A DNA stretch of 64,000 bases. It comes from Gammaproteobacteria bacterium (GTDB taxonomy: Bacteria > Pseudomonadota > Gammaproteobacteria > Steroidobacterales > Woeseiaceae). The DNA lies in assembly GCA_029861535.1 (NCBI GenBank), contig JAOTZC010000007.1, positions 1 through 64,000 of the forward strand, written 5' to 3'. A model generated the notes under the pieces. It was not told the origin of the DNA, made no database searches, and was given only the letters and a program-made list of their open reading frames with translations. A program made the translations under genes and the position numbers. Numbering within the stretch: position 1 is the stretch's first letter; the number at the start of each line of letters is the position of its first letter. Of this stretch, positions 1-11,300 are shown in pieces.

Positions 1-216
1 ACCGCCGGAACTGATGTCCTGACCACCACCGGAACTGATGTCCTGACCACCACCGGAACTGATGTCCTGACCACCACCGGAACTGATGTCCTGACTACCG
101 CCGGAACTGATGTCCTGACCACCACCGGAACTGATGTCCTGACCACCACCGGAACTGATGTCCTGACCACCACCGGAACTGATGTCCTGACTACCACCGG
201 AACTGATGTCCTGCGT
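1..216. repeat. 24-bp tandem repeat, nine copies
   Basis: The core CTGATGTCCTG recurs at 11, 35, 59, 83, 107, 131, 155, 179 and 203, exactly 24 bp apart. Only single-base variation is seen (ACC/GCC/ACT in the glycine/serine codons). A degenerate tenth copy lies at about 217-237. The period is a multiple of three, and the array encodes the octapeptide of the minus-strand protein, so copy-number change would keep the frame. The array reaches the left edge, so its full length is unknown. Confidence 0.95.
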
Positions 217-318
217 ACCGCCGGAATTTATATCCGCAAACACCGCCCGCGGCATACAGATCATCAATAGCGCCACGCTCAAGGCGAAAGACGCCTTAAC
301 GCTACTTGAGAACTTCAT
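1..318 (-). CDS. Secreted QDISSGGG-repeat protein, 5' part only
   Basis: An open frame starts at ATG 316-318 and runs off the left edge without a stop. The start has a good ribosome site, AGGAGCGATAA, directly upstream. Residues 1-28 are a Sec signal peptide: basic start, hydrophobic core, AVFA at the cleavage site. After DINSGGT the frame becomes nine near-identical copies of the octapeptide QDISSGG(G/S) as far as the edge. No domain is recognisable in the visible part. It lies downstream of, and on the same strand as, the DUF6502-type gene (168-bp gap), so co-transcription is possible. DUF6502-type genes are, as far as I recall, often next to DUF5666 exported proteins, so a DUF5666 domain further along is a guess. 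Export and repeat structure are seen; function is unknown. Confidence 0.6.
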   Translation of the reverse strand, partial: MKFSSSVKASFALSVALLMICMPRAVFADINSGGTQDISSGGSQDISSGGGQDISSGGGQDISSGGGQDISSGGSQDISSGGGQDISSGGGQDISSGGGQDISSGG

Positions 319-486
319 TTTATCGCTCCTACAGTTGCTCCAACCCTCGCTACCTCATTCCTTTTATTTTGAGAGGCAACAAAAGCTGTCGATCACATAT
401 CGTCCGTGACGGAATTCCCTATTTTCAGTTGTTTTCGAATCACCTGCGCTTGTTGAATCGCTCGATCCCACAACGCCAGTGCGTCA

Positions 487-1389
487 CTATTGTTTGTCTT
501 CCTCATTCGGTACTTCTGTTACTCCCGCTTCAAACAAAAACTCACGAAGCGACTGCTTTTCTTCTGGCTCGTAGACAATGTATTCAAGCATCGCGAGCCC
601 AGATTCGTAGAGGGGCACGTTTGTTTCATTGCTCGTTTTGGTTGATACGTTAGCTGTTAGCCAGCCGTCTATTTCTTCAAGTATTAGCTGACCACGTGAT
701 TTCAAATATTTTTCGAATGAATCCAGTTCGTTTTTTGTCAGCATTTGATTCGACGTAACGGCCCTATCAAATATTCCTTTCCCCACATCTGTTTTTTGAA
801 TATTGCTGGACATTGTTGTCAGAAGATTGAATCCCAGATCTCCAAATCGCTGTATCAGCTTAGGTGACAGGCTCTCAGCTTCAAAATCTCGTCTAACAGC
901 TTTGTATAAACTATCGACTTTCAAGATTGCGCCAACGCGAAGCATCTCATCAAGCATTTGTTTTGGAGATTGATCTCCACTGTAGACTTTAACAAGATGC
1001 ACGAACGATGGAGGCTGCGCGTCTTTCCCTATGCTGTCGTAAGGGATTTCCAGTGGCATTCCATAAGGACCCGTGTAATCTGGGTCATTATGCCAACCGT
1101 GCAATACACGACCGGGCCGAGAGAAATTCCTTTCTGGGACGTCTTGTGACAACGCCCTGCTTATGACGTATGAAACCTCCTTCCGAGTTAGCCCGGTTAC
1201 GATCGCTGCGCGCGATCTATTAATTTTTTTTCCTTTCGAGTAATGGCGTAACGCCATTTCTACGAAAGCTTCTTTCGCTGCCTCAGAAAATTCTCTGTGC
1301 GTAATGCCTTGGGCGATTAATAACTTCGCCAGCGGTTTCAGCATTAGCCGCAGCGCTTGCCCCAAATTGTCTTTTACTGTCTGCGCCAT
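487..1389 (-). CDS. DUF6502-type helix-turn-helix-like protein (copy 1)
   Basis: This 300-residue cytosolic protein has no signal peptide or membrane segment. The N-terminal third matches the second copy at 4587-5429 almost position for position: helical REFSEAAKEAFVEMA at 33-47, then SRAAIVTGLTRKEV at 59-72, which reads like the recognition part of a helix-turn-helix. The rest is weakly conserved between the two. I assign it to the DUF6502 type from memory of this N-terminal pattern; the biochemical role is not known. A DNA-binding role is inferred from the HTH-like segment. A sigma70-like promoter lies just upstream, and the secreted repeat protein follows on the same strand. Confidence 0.7.
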   Translation of the reverse strand: MAQTVKDNLGQALRLMLKPLAKLLIAQGITHREFSEAAKEAFVEMALRHYSKGKKINRSRAAIVTGLTRKEVSYVISRALSQDVPERNFSRPGRVLHGWHNDPDYTGPYGMPLEIPYDSIGKDAQPPSFVHLVKVYSGDQSPKQMLDEMLRVGAILKVDSLYKAVRRDFEAESLSPKLIQRFGDLGFNLLTTMSSNIQKTDVGKGIFDRAVTSNQMLTKNELDSFEKYLKSRGQLILEEIDGWLTANVSTKTSNETNVPLYESGLAMLEYIVYEPEEKQSLREFLFEAGVTEVPNEEDKQ

Positions 1390-1409
1390 GAACCTAAGGG
1401 GCCTTGTTG

Positions 1410-1439
1410 ATTATGCAAAATAAACTATTGTTATGTAAA
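1410..1439 (-). promoter_or_regulatory. Sigma70-like promoter of the first DUF6502-type gene
   Basis: Reading the minus strand, TTTACA (1434-1439) and CATAAT (1410-1415) are separated by 18 bp. Each differs from consensus at one position. The expected start point near 1403 would give a leader of only about 14 nt before the ATG at 1389. Confidence 0.5.
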
Positions 1440-1745
1440 GCAAAAGGAGTTCGGGACAATGCCGTTTCGACACGCCAGAGAATTGACGCAATAAGATACA
1501 ACTGTAAGTAACTAGGCTCGACAAACAAACGCCCCCACAATGAAATTAATGAATGCACAAGCCGTTGATTAACTTTGATATTTTGACAGCATTAAGGAAG
1601 AAACCCAACTAAACCCGAAAACCTTAGTCAGAGTCGACTGGGAGAAATGGGGACTCTCTCGAAGTTAGAAGCTCGGCGCCCCCACAGGGCCGCATAACAG
1701 AATTCAGCCCAATTTGCGCATATCAGGACAAATCAGTGGATGAAG
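1440..1745. other. Intergenic stretch without a recognised feature
   Basis: About 300 bp separate the promoter of the first DUF6502-type gene from the end of the OppA-type gene. I see no convincing reading frame, tRNA, intrinsic terminator or repeat. It is A/T-rich in its left half, which suits a regulatory region. Confidence 0.5.
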
Positions 1746-3377
1746 TCAATCATGGTCTTTGACGCCCAGATAGGGTAGATCGCGACGCAAATGCTTGCTG
1801 AAATGGAAGTCCAACAGACTTGGTTCCCATCCACGAATATAAGGCTGTACCAGGTGTTTGTTCACGAAGAAGTAAACGGGTACAAGTGGGTGATCGGCTA
1901 GTGCCAATCGCTCCGCCTCCTCCAGATACCGCCTCCGAACAGAAAGATCGACTTCCGCTGCCGCCTTTTTCATCAATGCATCAACCTCATCATTGGAGTA
2001 CGCCGTAAGATTATTCGCATTCCCAGACTCAAAAAGCTGAAGAAACGATTGGGCATCATTGTAATCGCCCGTCCAACTCAATCGATATGATTCTGTGATG
2101 TTCATGGCGACAACATTTGAGATGAAGACTTTGAATTCTTCGTTCACTAGTTTCGCTTCTGCGCCAAGGACATTTTTCAACATTGCCTGAACAGCTACTG
2201 CAATATTCTTGTGTCCACCGACGGTGTTATACCGGAGTTCAAATCGCAATGGATTAGACGGCCCATAACCAGACTCCTTGTATAAGCGGCGAGCTTCTTC
2301 GTGACGTTCTTTCACGGAGAGGAATTTGTATGCGAGAGGCTGGGGCTCGTAATTACTAACTCCGGGCGGCACAAAGCTGTACGCAGGTAGCTCGCCCCGC
2401 CGAGTGATAGCGGAAACTACAGTTTCTCGATCAATGGCCATAGACAGCGCCTGACGAAGCATCGGATTATTCTTGAACGGTGGGCGAGAGAGATTTAGAC
2501 CGTAGTAATAGACGCCCAAGTACGGTGCGACTTTAAGTTCGTCCGGGCGCTGCTCGCGCATGATTTCGAAGACGCCAGAATCAACGTTTGAAGTTACGTC
2601 AAGCTCACCTGCTCTATATCGAGCTACTTCACTAGCAGGATCCAAAACATGATGAATAACGCGATCGAACCAAGTATTGGCGTTATCCCAATAGTGTTCG
2701 TTGCGCACCAGCGTTATCGTAGAAGATGGCACGCGTTCCGCCAGTCGATAGGCACCGTTTGTAATCAAGTTGCCGGGCCGAACAAACATATCCCCGAACT
2801 TTTCAATTGCCGGCCGATAGACCGGAAAGGAACTTGGGTGAGTGAGAAGTTGAAGAAAATACGGCGTCGGAGATTCTAGACGAACGGTGAGCGTATTGTC
2901 GCCCTGTGCTGTTACGCCAAGTGCGCTAGGCGGTTTTTCGCCCTTAATAATAAGTTGCGCATTCTCGAAAGAGGAAAGGTAGTCTAAAGATGACGAAGTT
3001 GCACCTTGGTTGAACAACCTCCGAAAAGAGTAGACAAAGTCATGGGCTGTGACTGGTTCGCCATTCGACCATCGTGCATCTCGCCGAATATGGAACGTGT
3101 ATTGCAAGCCATCCGCTGAAACGTTCCATGACGATGCTACTCCGCCTATGATCTCTCCAGTCGCCGAATAGCTGAGTAACCCTTCTCCGATATCTCGAAG
3201 GATGTCGCCCGCTTGAGTTGATGAAAACCGATGTGGATCGAGTGATTCGGGATCGCCGTTAATGCCTCGCGTCAGGGTCATAATACGGGCGTCAGTATTG
3301 GGGATTGGCGAACACGAACTAGCTGCCCAAGCGCCGATTGCGACAATCAGAATGATTGCAAGCTTATTACGGGCCAT
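1746..3377 (-). CDS. Oligopeptide-type ABC substrate-binding lipoprotein (SBP_bac_5)
   Basis: This is a periplasmic solute-binding protein of the OppA/DppA family, expected to capture peptides for an ABC importer. The start at 3377 (MARNK) is preferred over the longer frame from 3464 because it puts a lipoprotein signal at the N terminus: hydrophobic 6-18, then AASSC with the lipid-modified Cys at 22. The mature part opens with the family pattern NGDPESLDPH. Further family blocks follow, such as WSNGEPVTAHDFVYSFRRL and a conserved LRQALSMAIDRE. The mature length of about 520 residues is normal. No permease or ATPase gene is adjacent, so it is an orphan binding protein that must share an importer encoded elsewhere or act as a receptor. 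Confidence 0.85.
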   Translation of the reverse strand: MARNKLAIILIVAIGAWAASSCSPIPNTDARIMTLTRGINGDPESLDPHRFSSTQAGDILRDIGEGLLSYSATGEIIGGVASSWNVSADGLQYTFHIRRDARWSNGEPVTAHDFVYSFRRLFNQGATSSSLDYLSSFENAQLIIKGEKPPSALGVTAQGDNTLTVRLESPTPYFLQLLTHPSSFPVYRPAIEKFGDMFVRPGNLITNGAYRLAERVPSSTITLVRNEHYWDNANTWFDRVIHHVLDPASEVARYRAGELDVTSNVDSGVFEIMREQRPDELKVAPYLGVYYYGLNLSRPPFKNNPMLRQALSMAIDRETVVSAITRRGELPAYSFVPPGVSNYEPQPLAYKFLSVKERHEEARRLYKESGYGPSNPLRFELRYNTVGGHKNIAVAVQAMLKNVLGAEAKLVNEEFKVFISNVVAMNITESYRLSWTGDYNDAQSFLQLFESGNANNLTAYSNDEVDALMKKAAAEVDLSVRRRYLEEAERLALADHPLVPVYFFVNKHLVQPYIRGWEPSLLDFHFSKHLRRDLPYLGVKDHD

Positions 3378-3617
3378 CGAAATTCGGCGAATACTGCAGA
3401 TGACTGAAATTCTCCTGAAACCTGCGAATGGTGTTTTTCCAACGTATATTAAATTGACAAACATAATTACAACCTGATGTTAAGTGTTTCACATTAAGAC
3501 GCCGAAAAAGCGAATTCGCTCACTCTATTCAGGGTCTGAAATGGACTAGAATTGGCCACCTGTCAAAGTAAGCCTTGTATTACTGAGCGGAGATGCTGTC
3601 AACGTAAAAGGTCTATT

Positions 3618-4457
3618 GTGAAGGTTGTATGTCATAAAAGTGCAATGGCCTTATTGGAGCGGTGCCAAGCATCTCTACTGAGATCGGCCGCACTAAATCA
3701 CAGCATCATTCAAACTGCGCTTGTTTTAAGTGACGATAACGACTTCTACGAGCCACCATTCTGGTATTGGACGGTAGAGGATGGAGACGAGGTCCTAGGC
3801 GCGGCGATCTATGCCGCACCTGATGGGCTTGTCCTATCAGAAATGCCGACAAAGGCCCTGCCAATGCTTTGTGAGGCGTTAATTGGACGAATTCCAGTAC
3901 CGATGCGGGTTATGGGAGGATCGGGCGTCGCTGAGGCGTTTGTGGCATATCTGGCGAAACAAGCGAGATTGTCTCCGATGTTGAGCAATAGTTGGCACGT
4001 GGGTCGATTATGTTCTGTAGTCCAACCCAAACCTCTTGCTCCCGGCAAGCTGAGGCAGGCAGATTCATCTAACTCAGAATTAGTGAGATCCTGGGGAGCA
4101 GAATACGGAAAGGAAAAACTGTCGTTTCTTGACGTTGCGGAATTTATGGGCAAAAAGCTCAAGCGTGGCGATCTCTATCTTTGGGAAGATGGAGACCCAA
4201 TTACGATGATGACGATATCCGGGCGAAGCGACAATGGCGCGCGAATATCTTCAGTGTTTACGCCACCACGGCATCGCGGCCTCGGCTACGCGTCAAGTGC
4301 TATAGCAACGATGAGCCAAAGTTTGCTTGAATGTGGACACGGCTTCGTCATCCTTACCTGGCGGATTGGTGACCCAGCTGGTCGAATATACGAGCGACTG
4401 GGATTTCGCCGCGTTGGTATACAAAAAAGCTATGTCAATCGAAAACAAGATTCTTGA
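3618..4457 (+). CDS. GNAT family N-acetyltransferase
   Basis: Predicted acetyl-CoA-dependent N-acetyltransferase with an unknown acceptor. The C-terminal half carries the GNAT signature: VFTPPRHRGLGYASSAI is motif A, where the RHRGLGYA loop binds the acetyl-CoA pyrophosphate, followed by GRIYERLGFRRVG as motif B. The N-terminal half (about 1-140) is divergent, as in FR47-like members with two GNAT-like halves. The GTG at 3618 is chosen because AAAGG lies six bases upstream; a longer frame from 3552 has no such site and is Cys/Arg-rich. The gene stands alone between the divergent OppA-type gene and the convergent second DUF6502-type gene. Confidence 0.75.
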   Translation: MKVVCHKSAMALLERCQASLLRSAALNHSIIQTALVLSDDNDFYEPPFWYWTVEDGDEVLGAAIYAAPDGLVLSEMPTKALPMLCEALIGRIPVPMRVMGGSGVAEAFVAYLAKQARLSPMLSNSWHVGRLCSVVQPKPLAPGKLRQADSSNSELVRSWGAEYGKEKLSFLDVAEFMGKKLKRGDLYLWEDGDPITMMTISGRSDNGARISSVFTPPRHRGLGYASSAIATMSQSLLECGHGFVILTWRIGDPAGRIYERLGFRRVGIQKSYVNRKQDS

Positions 4458-4586
4458 TGGAATATGCGAATTAATAGTCGAGTCTCAATTGCGCTGGAGC
4501 TATGCTGAACTCGACGCAGAAATCTTGAGTAATTTCCGTTCCGAAAACCCATCGGGCCCCTAGGTTCAAGTTATTTGCAGTAAATA

Positions 4587-5429
4587 CTAGGTTTTCCAAA
4601 GCGAAGTAAATTTCTCGTCGACCTCTTCAAAATAGCAAATACTTACGGCAACAGGACGAAGGGCCTCCTTATGCTCATCTCCATCTTCAATTTTTTCATA
4701 AGCCATAAATAGGTCGTCGAAAGACTCTGATGCCGCTTCGATGCGATCATTGCAGATTCGACGAATTCTCGGTACATCAGACGCACGAATCTCGGTTGTC
4801 CACGCAGTTCTCTGGGCCCATTCGTCATCGTCTCGATTTGGATTAGTATTGTGGGCTACATTGCAGAGATGCGCGTACACGGCATGGCTAAGCGCGACAC
4901 ATAAGGTTTGGTAAGGAGCATTAGGTCTAATGCTTCTCTTGATCGCTTCTATTCGGCAATCTTCTTTTTCTTCAATCGCTCCGACGCGCGCTAGTTCCGT
5001 ACGCATTGCTCCTGGCGGAATGTCACCACCAAATTTTTTCACTAGTGCAGAGAACGATCCGCATTCTCCAGTAAATGGCAATATTGCGGGCCGACCAGAT
5101 GTGTCTAGAAACTCATCTTCTGAATGCCACTTGTGAAGTACTTTCGCAAGTGGCGTGGACATCACGGTGAAATTCTTCGATCCATCGGCAAGCTGATCTC
5201 TTAACCTTCGGACCTCTTTCCGCGTCAAGCCGGTCATGACAGCGACACGTGAAATATTGGTTGGGCGACCACGTATGCCGTACTCAGACGTTGCAACATC
5301 AACAAAAGCAGATTTCGCTACCTCGGCGAATTCTCGGAACCCGATGCCATACCGGAGTAGTATTTTGGCGATTGGTCGTAGAACGACGAAGAAAGCGTCT
5401 AAGATTTGTTTTTGGATCTCATCCTGCAT
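4587..5429 (-). CDS. DUF6502-type helix-turn-helix-like protein (copy 2)
   Basis: This paralogue of the protein at 487-1389 is about 280 residues from the start chosen here. Shared blocks are LRPIAKILL (17-25), REFAEVAKSAFVDVA (32-46) and SRVAVMTGLTRKEV (60-73). The ATG at 5427-5429 makes its N terminus align residue for residue with copy 1. ATG 5453 and TTG 5498 are open in frame upstream, but no start has a clear ribosome site. Beyond the first 80 residues the copies diverge strongly, so the duplication is old or the two were acquired separately. It precedes ligA in position but lies downstream of it on the same strand. DNA binding is inferred from the HTH-like segment only. Confidence 0.65.
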   Translation of the reverse strand: MQDEIQKQILDAFFVVLRPIAKILLRYGIGFREFAEVAKSAFVDVATSEYGIRGRPTNISRVAVMTGLTRKEVRRLRDQLADGSKNFTVMSTPLAKVLHKWHSEDEFLDTSGRPAILPFTGECGSFSALVKKFGGDIPPGAMRTELARVGAIEEKEDCRIEAIKRSIRPNAPYQTLCVALSHAVYAHLCNVAHNTNPNRDDDEWAQRTAWTTEIRASDVPRIRRICNDRIEAASESFDDLFMAYEKIEDGDEHKEALRPVAVSICYFEEVDEKFTSLWKT

Positions 5430-5608
5430 GCGCGCTGAATATATTGATGCCATTGGGTTTTTGCCAGGGAAAACCTGAAGATGGGAAAATTCGCCCAAGT
5501 CTCATCACAGCGCTGCTTGGTGTGCCATATCTGTTTCTTGTGGAAACAAGCTGTTTCACGAGATATCACCAGAATTGGCCTTATAACGGAACGTTTTTTA
5601 TATATTTT

Positions 5609-7660
<2,052 letters not shown>

Positions 7661-8341
7661 TCAGGCGACCTTGTTACTGTGTTCGAATTGCACAATTTCT
7701 TCACGCAGGTATCGCTCTCGCTGAATACTCAACGTGCTACCGGATTCATCGAGCAACTCCGCGTTCAAGGACTGCGCCAGCGTTCGCGCGGCGGCCATCA
7801 TCAGGTCGAATGCATCGGCACCGTCGATCGGCCCGGGCAGCACCAGGAACAGGCTGATACCAGGAATCGTCTGCTCCCTAATGTTGGCGAGATCAAAACT
7901 GCCGGGCTCGACCAGGCTTGCCGCACTGAAAACCGTGCGTTCCTCGTCGTTTCCGTCAATCCTGTGGAAAATGCCGAACTTGCCGTGGCGCATGCCAATG
8001 CCACGCAAGCTGAGGATGAGCTCATCACCTTTAAACACGCCGCCATCTCGCGCCACGAGGCGCAATGCCACGACTTTTTGCTCTACGGCGTTGTCAGGAG
8101 CTGCGGCTGCATCATCTGCGGGTGTCGGGCCCAGTTCGACAGAATCCGCGGCCGCGCCGATTGTGAACGATTCTGTTGGCTCAGCGGCCGGCGGTGGATC
8201 GGCGGCGCCATCGAGCGTTGGTGTGCGACGCTCGATTAGGTCTGCTCCATCCTTCGGTGTCTGCTCGCGGCGGCTGTACCAGTACACGCCAGCGATGACA
8301 AGGAGCCCAAACAGCAGCAATAACCATCGCAGACCGTCCAC
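7661..8341 (-). CDS. zipA: Cell division protein ZipA
   Basis: Anchors and bundles FtsZ at the division ring. It has the ZipA plan: a single N-terminal membrane helix (residues 4-21, LRWLLLLFGLLVIAGVYW) with almost no periplasmic part, an acidic Pro/Ala-rich linker (about 28-88), and a C-terminal FtsZ-binding domain (about 90-215). The linker is short compared with the enterobacterial protein. The gene lies 11 bp after smc and 21 bp before ligA, an order seen in many gammaproteobacteria, and all three are probably co-transcribed. Confidence 0.93.
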   Translation of the reverse strand: MDGLRWLLLLFGLLVIAGVYWYSRREQTPKDGADLIERRTPTLDGAADPPPAAEPTESFTIGAAADSVELGPTPADDAAAAPDNAVEQKVVALRLVARDGGVFKGDELILSLRGIGMRHGKFGIFHRIDGNDEERTVFSAASLVEPGSFDLANIREQTIPGISLFLVLPGPIDGADAFDLMMAAARTLAQSLNAELLDESGSTLSIQRERYLREEIVQFEHSNKVA

Positions 8342-8352
8342 CTGATCAACTC

Positions 8353-11300
8353 CTAACTGGCGGCCATCTTCACCGCTTCGTCGAGGTCGACGGACACCAG
8401 ACGCGATACACCGGGCTCTTGCATCGTTACACCGGTGAGCTGTCGTGCCATTTCCATCGTCACCTTGTTATGCGTGATGAAGACGAACTGCACTCTGTCC
8501 GACATGTCCTTGACGATCTCGCAAAACCGAGCGATGTTGGCATCGTCAAGCGGCGCATCAACCTCGTCCAGCAGGCAGAAAGGTGCTGGATTGAGTTCGA
8601 AAATTGCGAACACCAACGCTACGGCCGTTAAGGCCTTCTCGCCGCCCGACAACAAATGGATATTGCTGTTGCGCTTACCTGGTGGCCGCGCCATTACTGT
8701 CACACCGGCCGATAGCAGATCATCGCCAGTCAATTCCAAGTAGGCATGGCCGCCGCCAAACAACTTCGGGAACAGCTTTTGAAAACCGGCGTTGACGTTA
8801 TTAAACGTTTCGCGGAAACGTGTACGGGTCTCGCGGTCAATCTTGCGAATCGCACCTTCGAGTGTCGCCAAAGCATCATTCAGGTCGGCAATTTGTGAAT
8901 CGAGATACTCCTTGCGCTCGGACTGCTCCTTAAACTCGTCAATCGCCGCGAGGTTAATCGGCCCGAGACGATCGATGCGCCGACGAATTTTCTCGAGTTT
9001 GTCATCCCAGTTTTCAATCGTTGCATCCTCGTCCATCTCATCGAGCAAGGATTCAAACGTAAAGTCAGTTTGCGCGAGCTGTTCGGCGAAGCCTTCCCTT
9101 CGAACACGTAATTCCTGAAACGCCATCTCGGCGTCACCAACATTGCTGCGTGCCGCAAGGACCACTTGCTCTGTTTGCATTCGCTCCTGGTCAAACTCGC
9201 GCAATCGTGCGTCGACGTCGTCGACAAGCTTGCGGGCGTCGCCAAGTTCCTGCTCAACCTTTACACGTGCGTCGAGTTGCTCTTCGAGGCGCTCTTTGTT
9301 CTGCCCGAGCGGTGCCTCGCTTAGCTTAAGCTGCTCGCGAATCTCTGCTTCGCGGCTTTGAAACTGCGTCAGCTGCGTCTGCATGCGCTCGAGATTCTGT
9401 GCGGCGGATTCCTTGCTGGAGCGACGACTTTCAAATTGAATGGCGATATTTAGAACCGCCTGACGATCTTGTTCCGCTTGGCTGCGTACGCGCTCCAATT
9501 CCGCGCGCAATTCGTCACGACGTAACTCGAGGGCGTCCTTTTGCGCCTCCAAATCGGTGAGCGACTCAACTGCCTGATCGAAGCGAAGCTTGGACTGACG
9601 CAGCTGCTCTTCCGCCGATATCTGTTCGCTATCGAGATCGCCAGTCTCTTCGGCGATCGCCGCCTGACGCGCGTTCACTTGATCCATTTGATAGCGCGCC
9701 GAATCCAGTGCCGCCTTCGTTTCCGAGTACTCGTTTAGCAGCGCCGCGGCGTCATGTTGCACCGCTTCACGACGCTCTTCGAGCTGCGTCTGTCGAGAAC
9801 GGCCGTCTACGAGCAGCTTGCGTGAGCTGTCAAATCGAGCAGTCTGCTCACGGATGTCGGATTTGAGCCGACGCATTTCATGCTCACGCGAAATTACGCC
9901 GGCCTTGGTGTCCTGATCTCTCGTTACACGCAACCAGCTTTCGCCCAGCCAGATACCATCGCTGGTGATTACCGATTCGCCGGCGCCAAGGGAATCTCGC
10001 AACGATAATGCCTTGCTCAAACTACTAACTGCTCGAACATCAGCGAGCATGCGGCTGACGGCAGCAGGTGCACCGTCGACTTTCGATGCGAGCGACTCGC
10101 GGTTACTCTTACCGGCCGACTCTTCCGTCCCGGTCTGCAATAAGGTTACCGTGCCCGCCTTGAGTTTCTTGATGCTCTTGGTGACCGCCTGCATGTTGTC
10201 CACGCAAACAGCCTGTAAGTAATCGCCAAGTACCGTTTCAACAGCTTTTTCCCAGCCGTCGTCAACATCAAGCGTTTGCACAACGCGCCGGTTCTTGTCC
10301 AGCCCGGCGCCTTTGAGCCACGTCTGGATGCCGTCTTCGCCTTCACCGAGTGCGGCCTTCTGCAACGCATCGAGGGAAGCAAAACGGCCCTGCGCCGTAA
10401 GCAAAGTCGCGCGCCGGTCGTCGACCAGTTTGGTGAGTTTCTGGTCCTGCTCACGGAGCTTGCGAATCTTGTCGTTGATGTCGGTTAGATGACGTTCAAA
10501 TTCATCGCGCGCCTGGCGCTTACGCTGCTCTTTCGCCGTCAGTTCCTCAAATATTGCTTGCAGCTCTTTTTGATTGGCCACCGACTTTGCTTCATCAAGT
10601 TTCTTGCGTCGTTCAGTAAAACTCATTAGACGTGAGTCAATCTGTTCGGCGCGTGTGTTCTCTATGTTTCGTTGCTGCTCAGAGTCGTTAAGCTTGCGCG
10701 TGTATTCCTCCCACTCCTGTTGCCAAGTAGCAAGGGCGGCTTCGGCTTTCTGCAAGGATTCTAACGACGCTTTTTCACCCAGCCTCGCCTGTTCGAGGCC
10801 AGGCACCAGTTGATTTAGCGTCAATTCGAGTTCGGCGATTTCGTCCTGGTCCTTGTCGATATGTTCGACGATTTCTTTTGCGCCGGATATGGCCTGCTGT
10901 AAATCCTTTTCCTGCCGTTCCCGCAGTTCGCCAGCATGCTCAATGGATTGCTCGAGCCGGGCGATCTCGCTGCCCACTTTGTAGAAACGGCCCTGCACGG
11001 CATTGAAGGCGTCGGTGCGTTCCGTCTGTTGCACGCGCGCTTCTTCGATGCTCGCTTCGACCTTTCGCTGCGCGGCGATTTCCGCTTCAAGCTTGGTCTC
11101 GCATTCGGACAACAACGATTTGGCATTAAGTGCATTATCGTCAAGGTCCTTTGTCCGCAGGGTTAGCAACTCAGCGGTCGTGCGGCGTTCCTGTTCCTTG
11201 TATCGGCTATAACGCTCGGCGATCTTTGCCTGGCGATCGAGGTGGCGAATCTGTTTCTCGACTTCCTCGACCACATCCAGGATGCGATCGAGATTTTCCT

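Noticed and set aside
1..216. CRISPR array
   Set aside because: The 24-bp units follow each other directly with no unique spacers, and they code in frame for an exported protein.
4432..4563. Small gene overlapping the acetyltransferase end
   Set aside because: A 43-codon open frame starting at ATG 4432 has no ribosome site and lies partly inside the acetyltransferase gene; nothing supports it.
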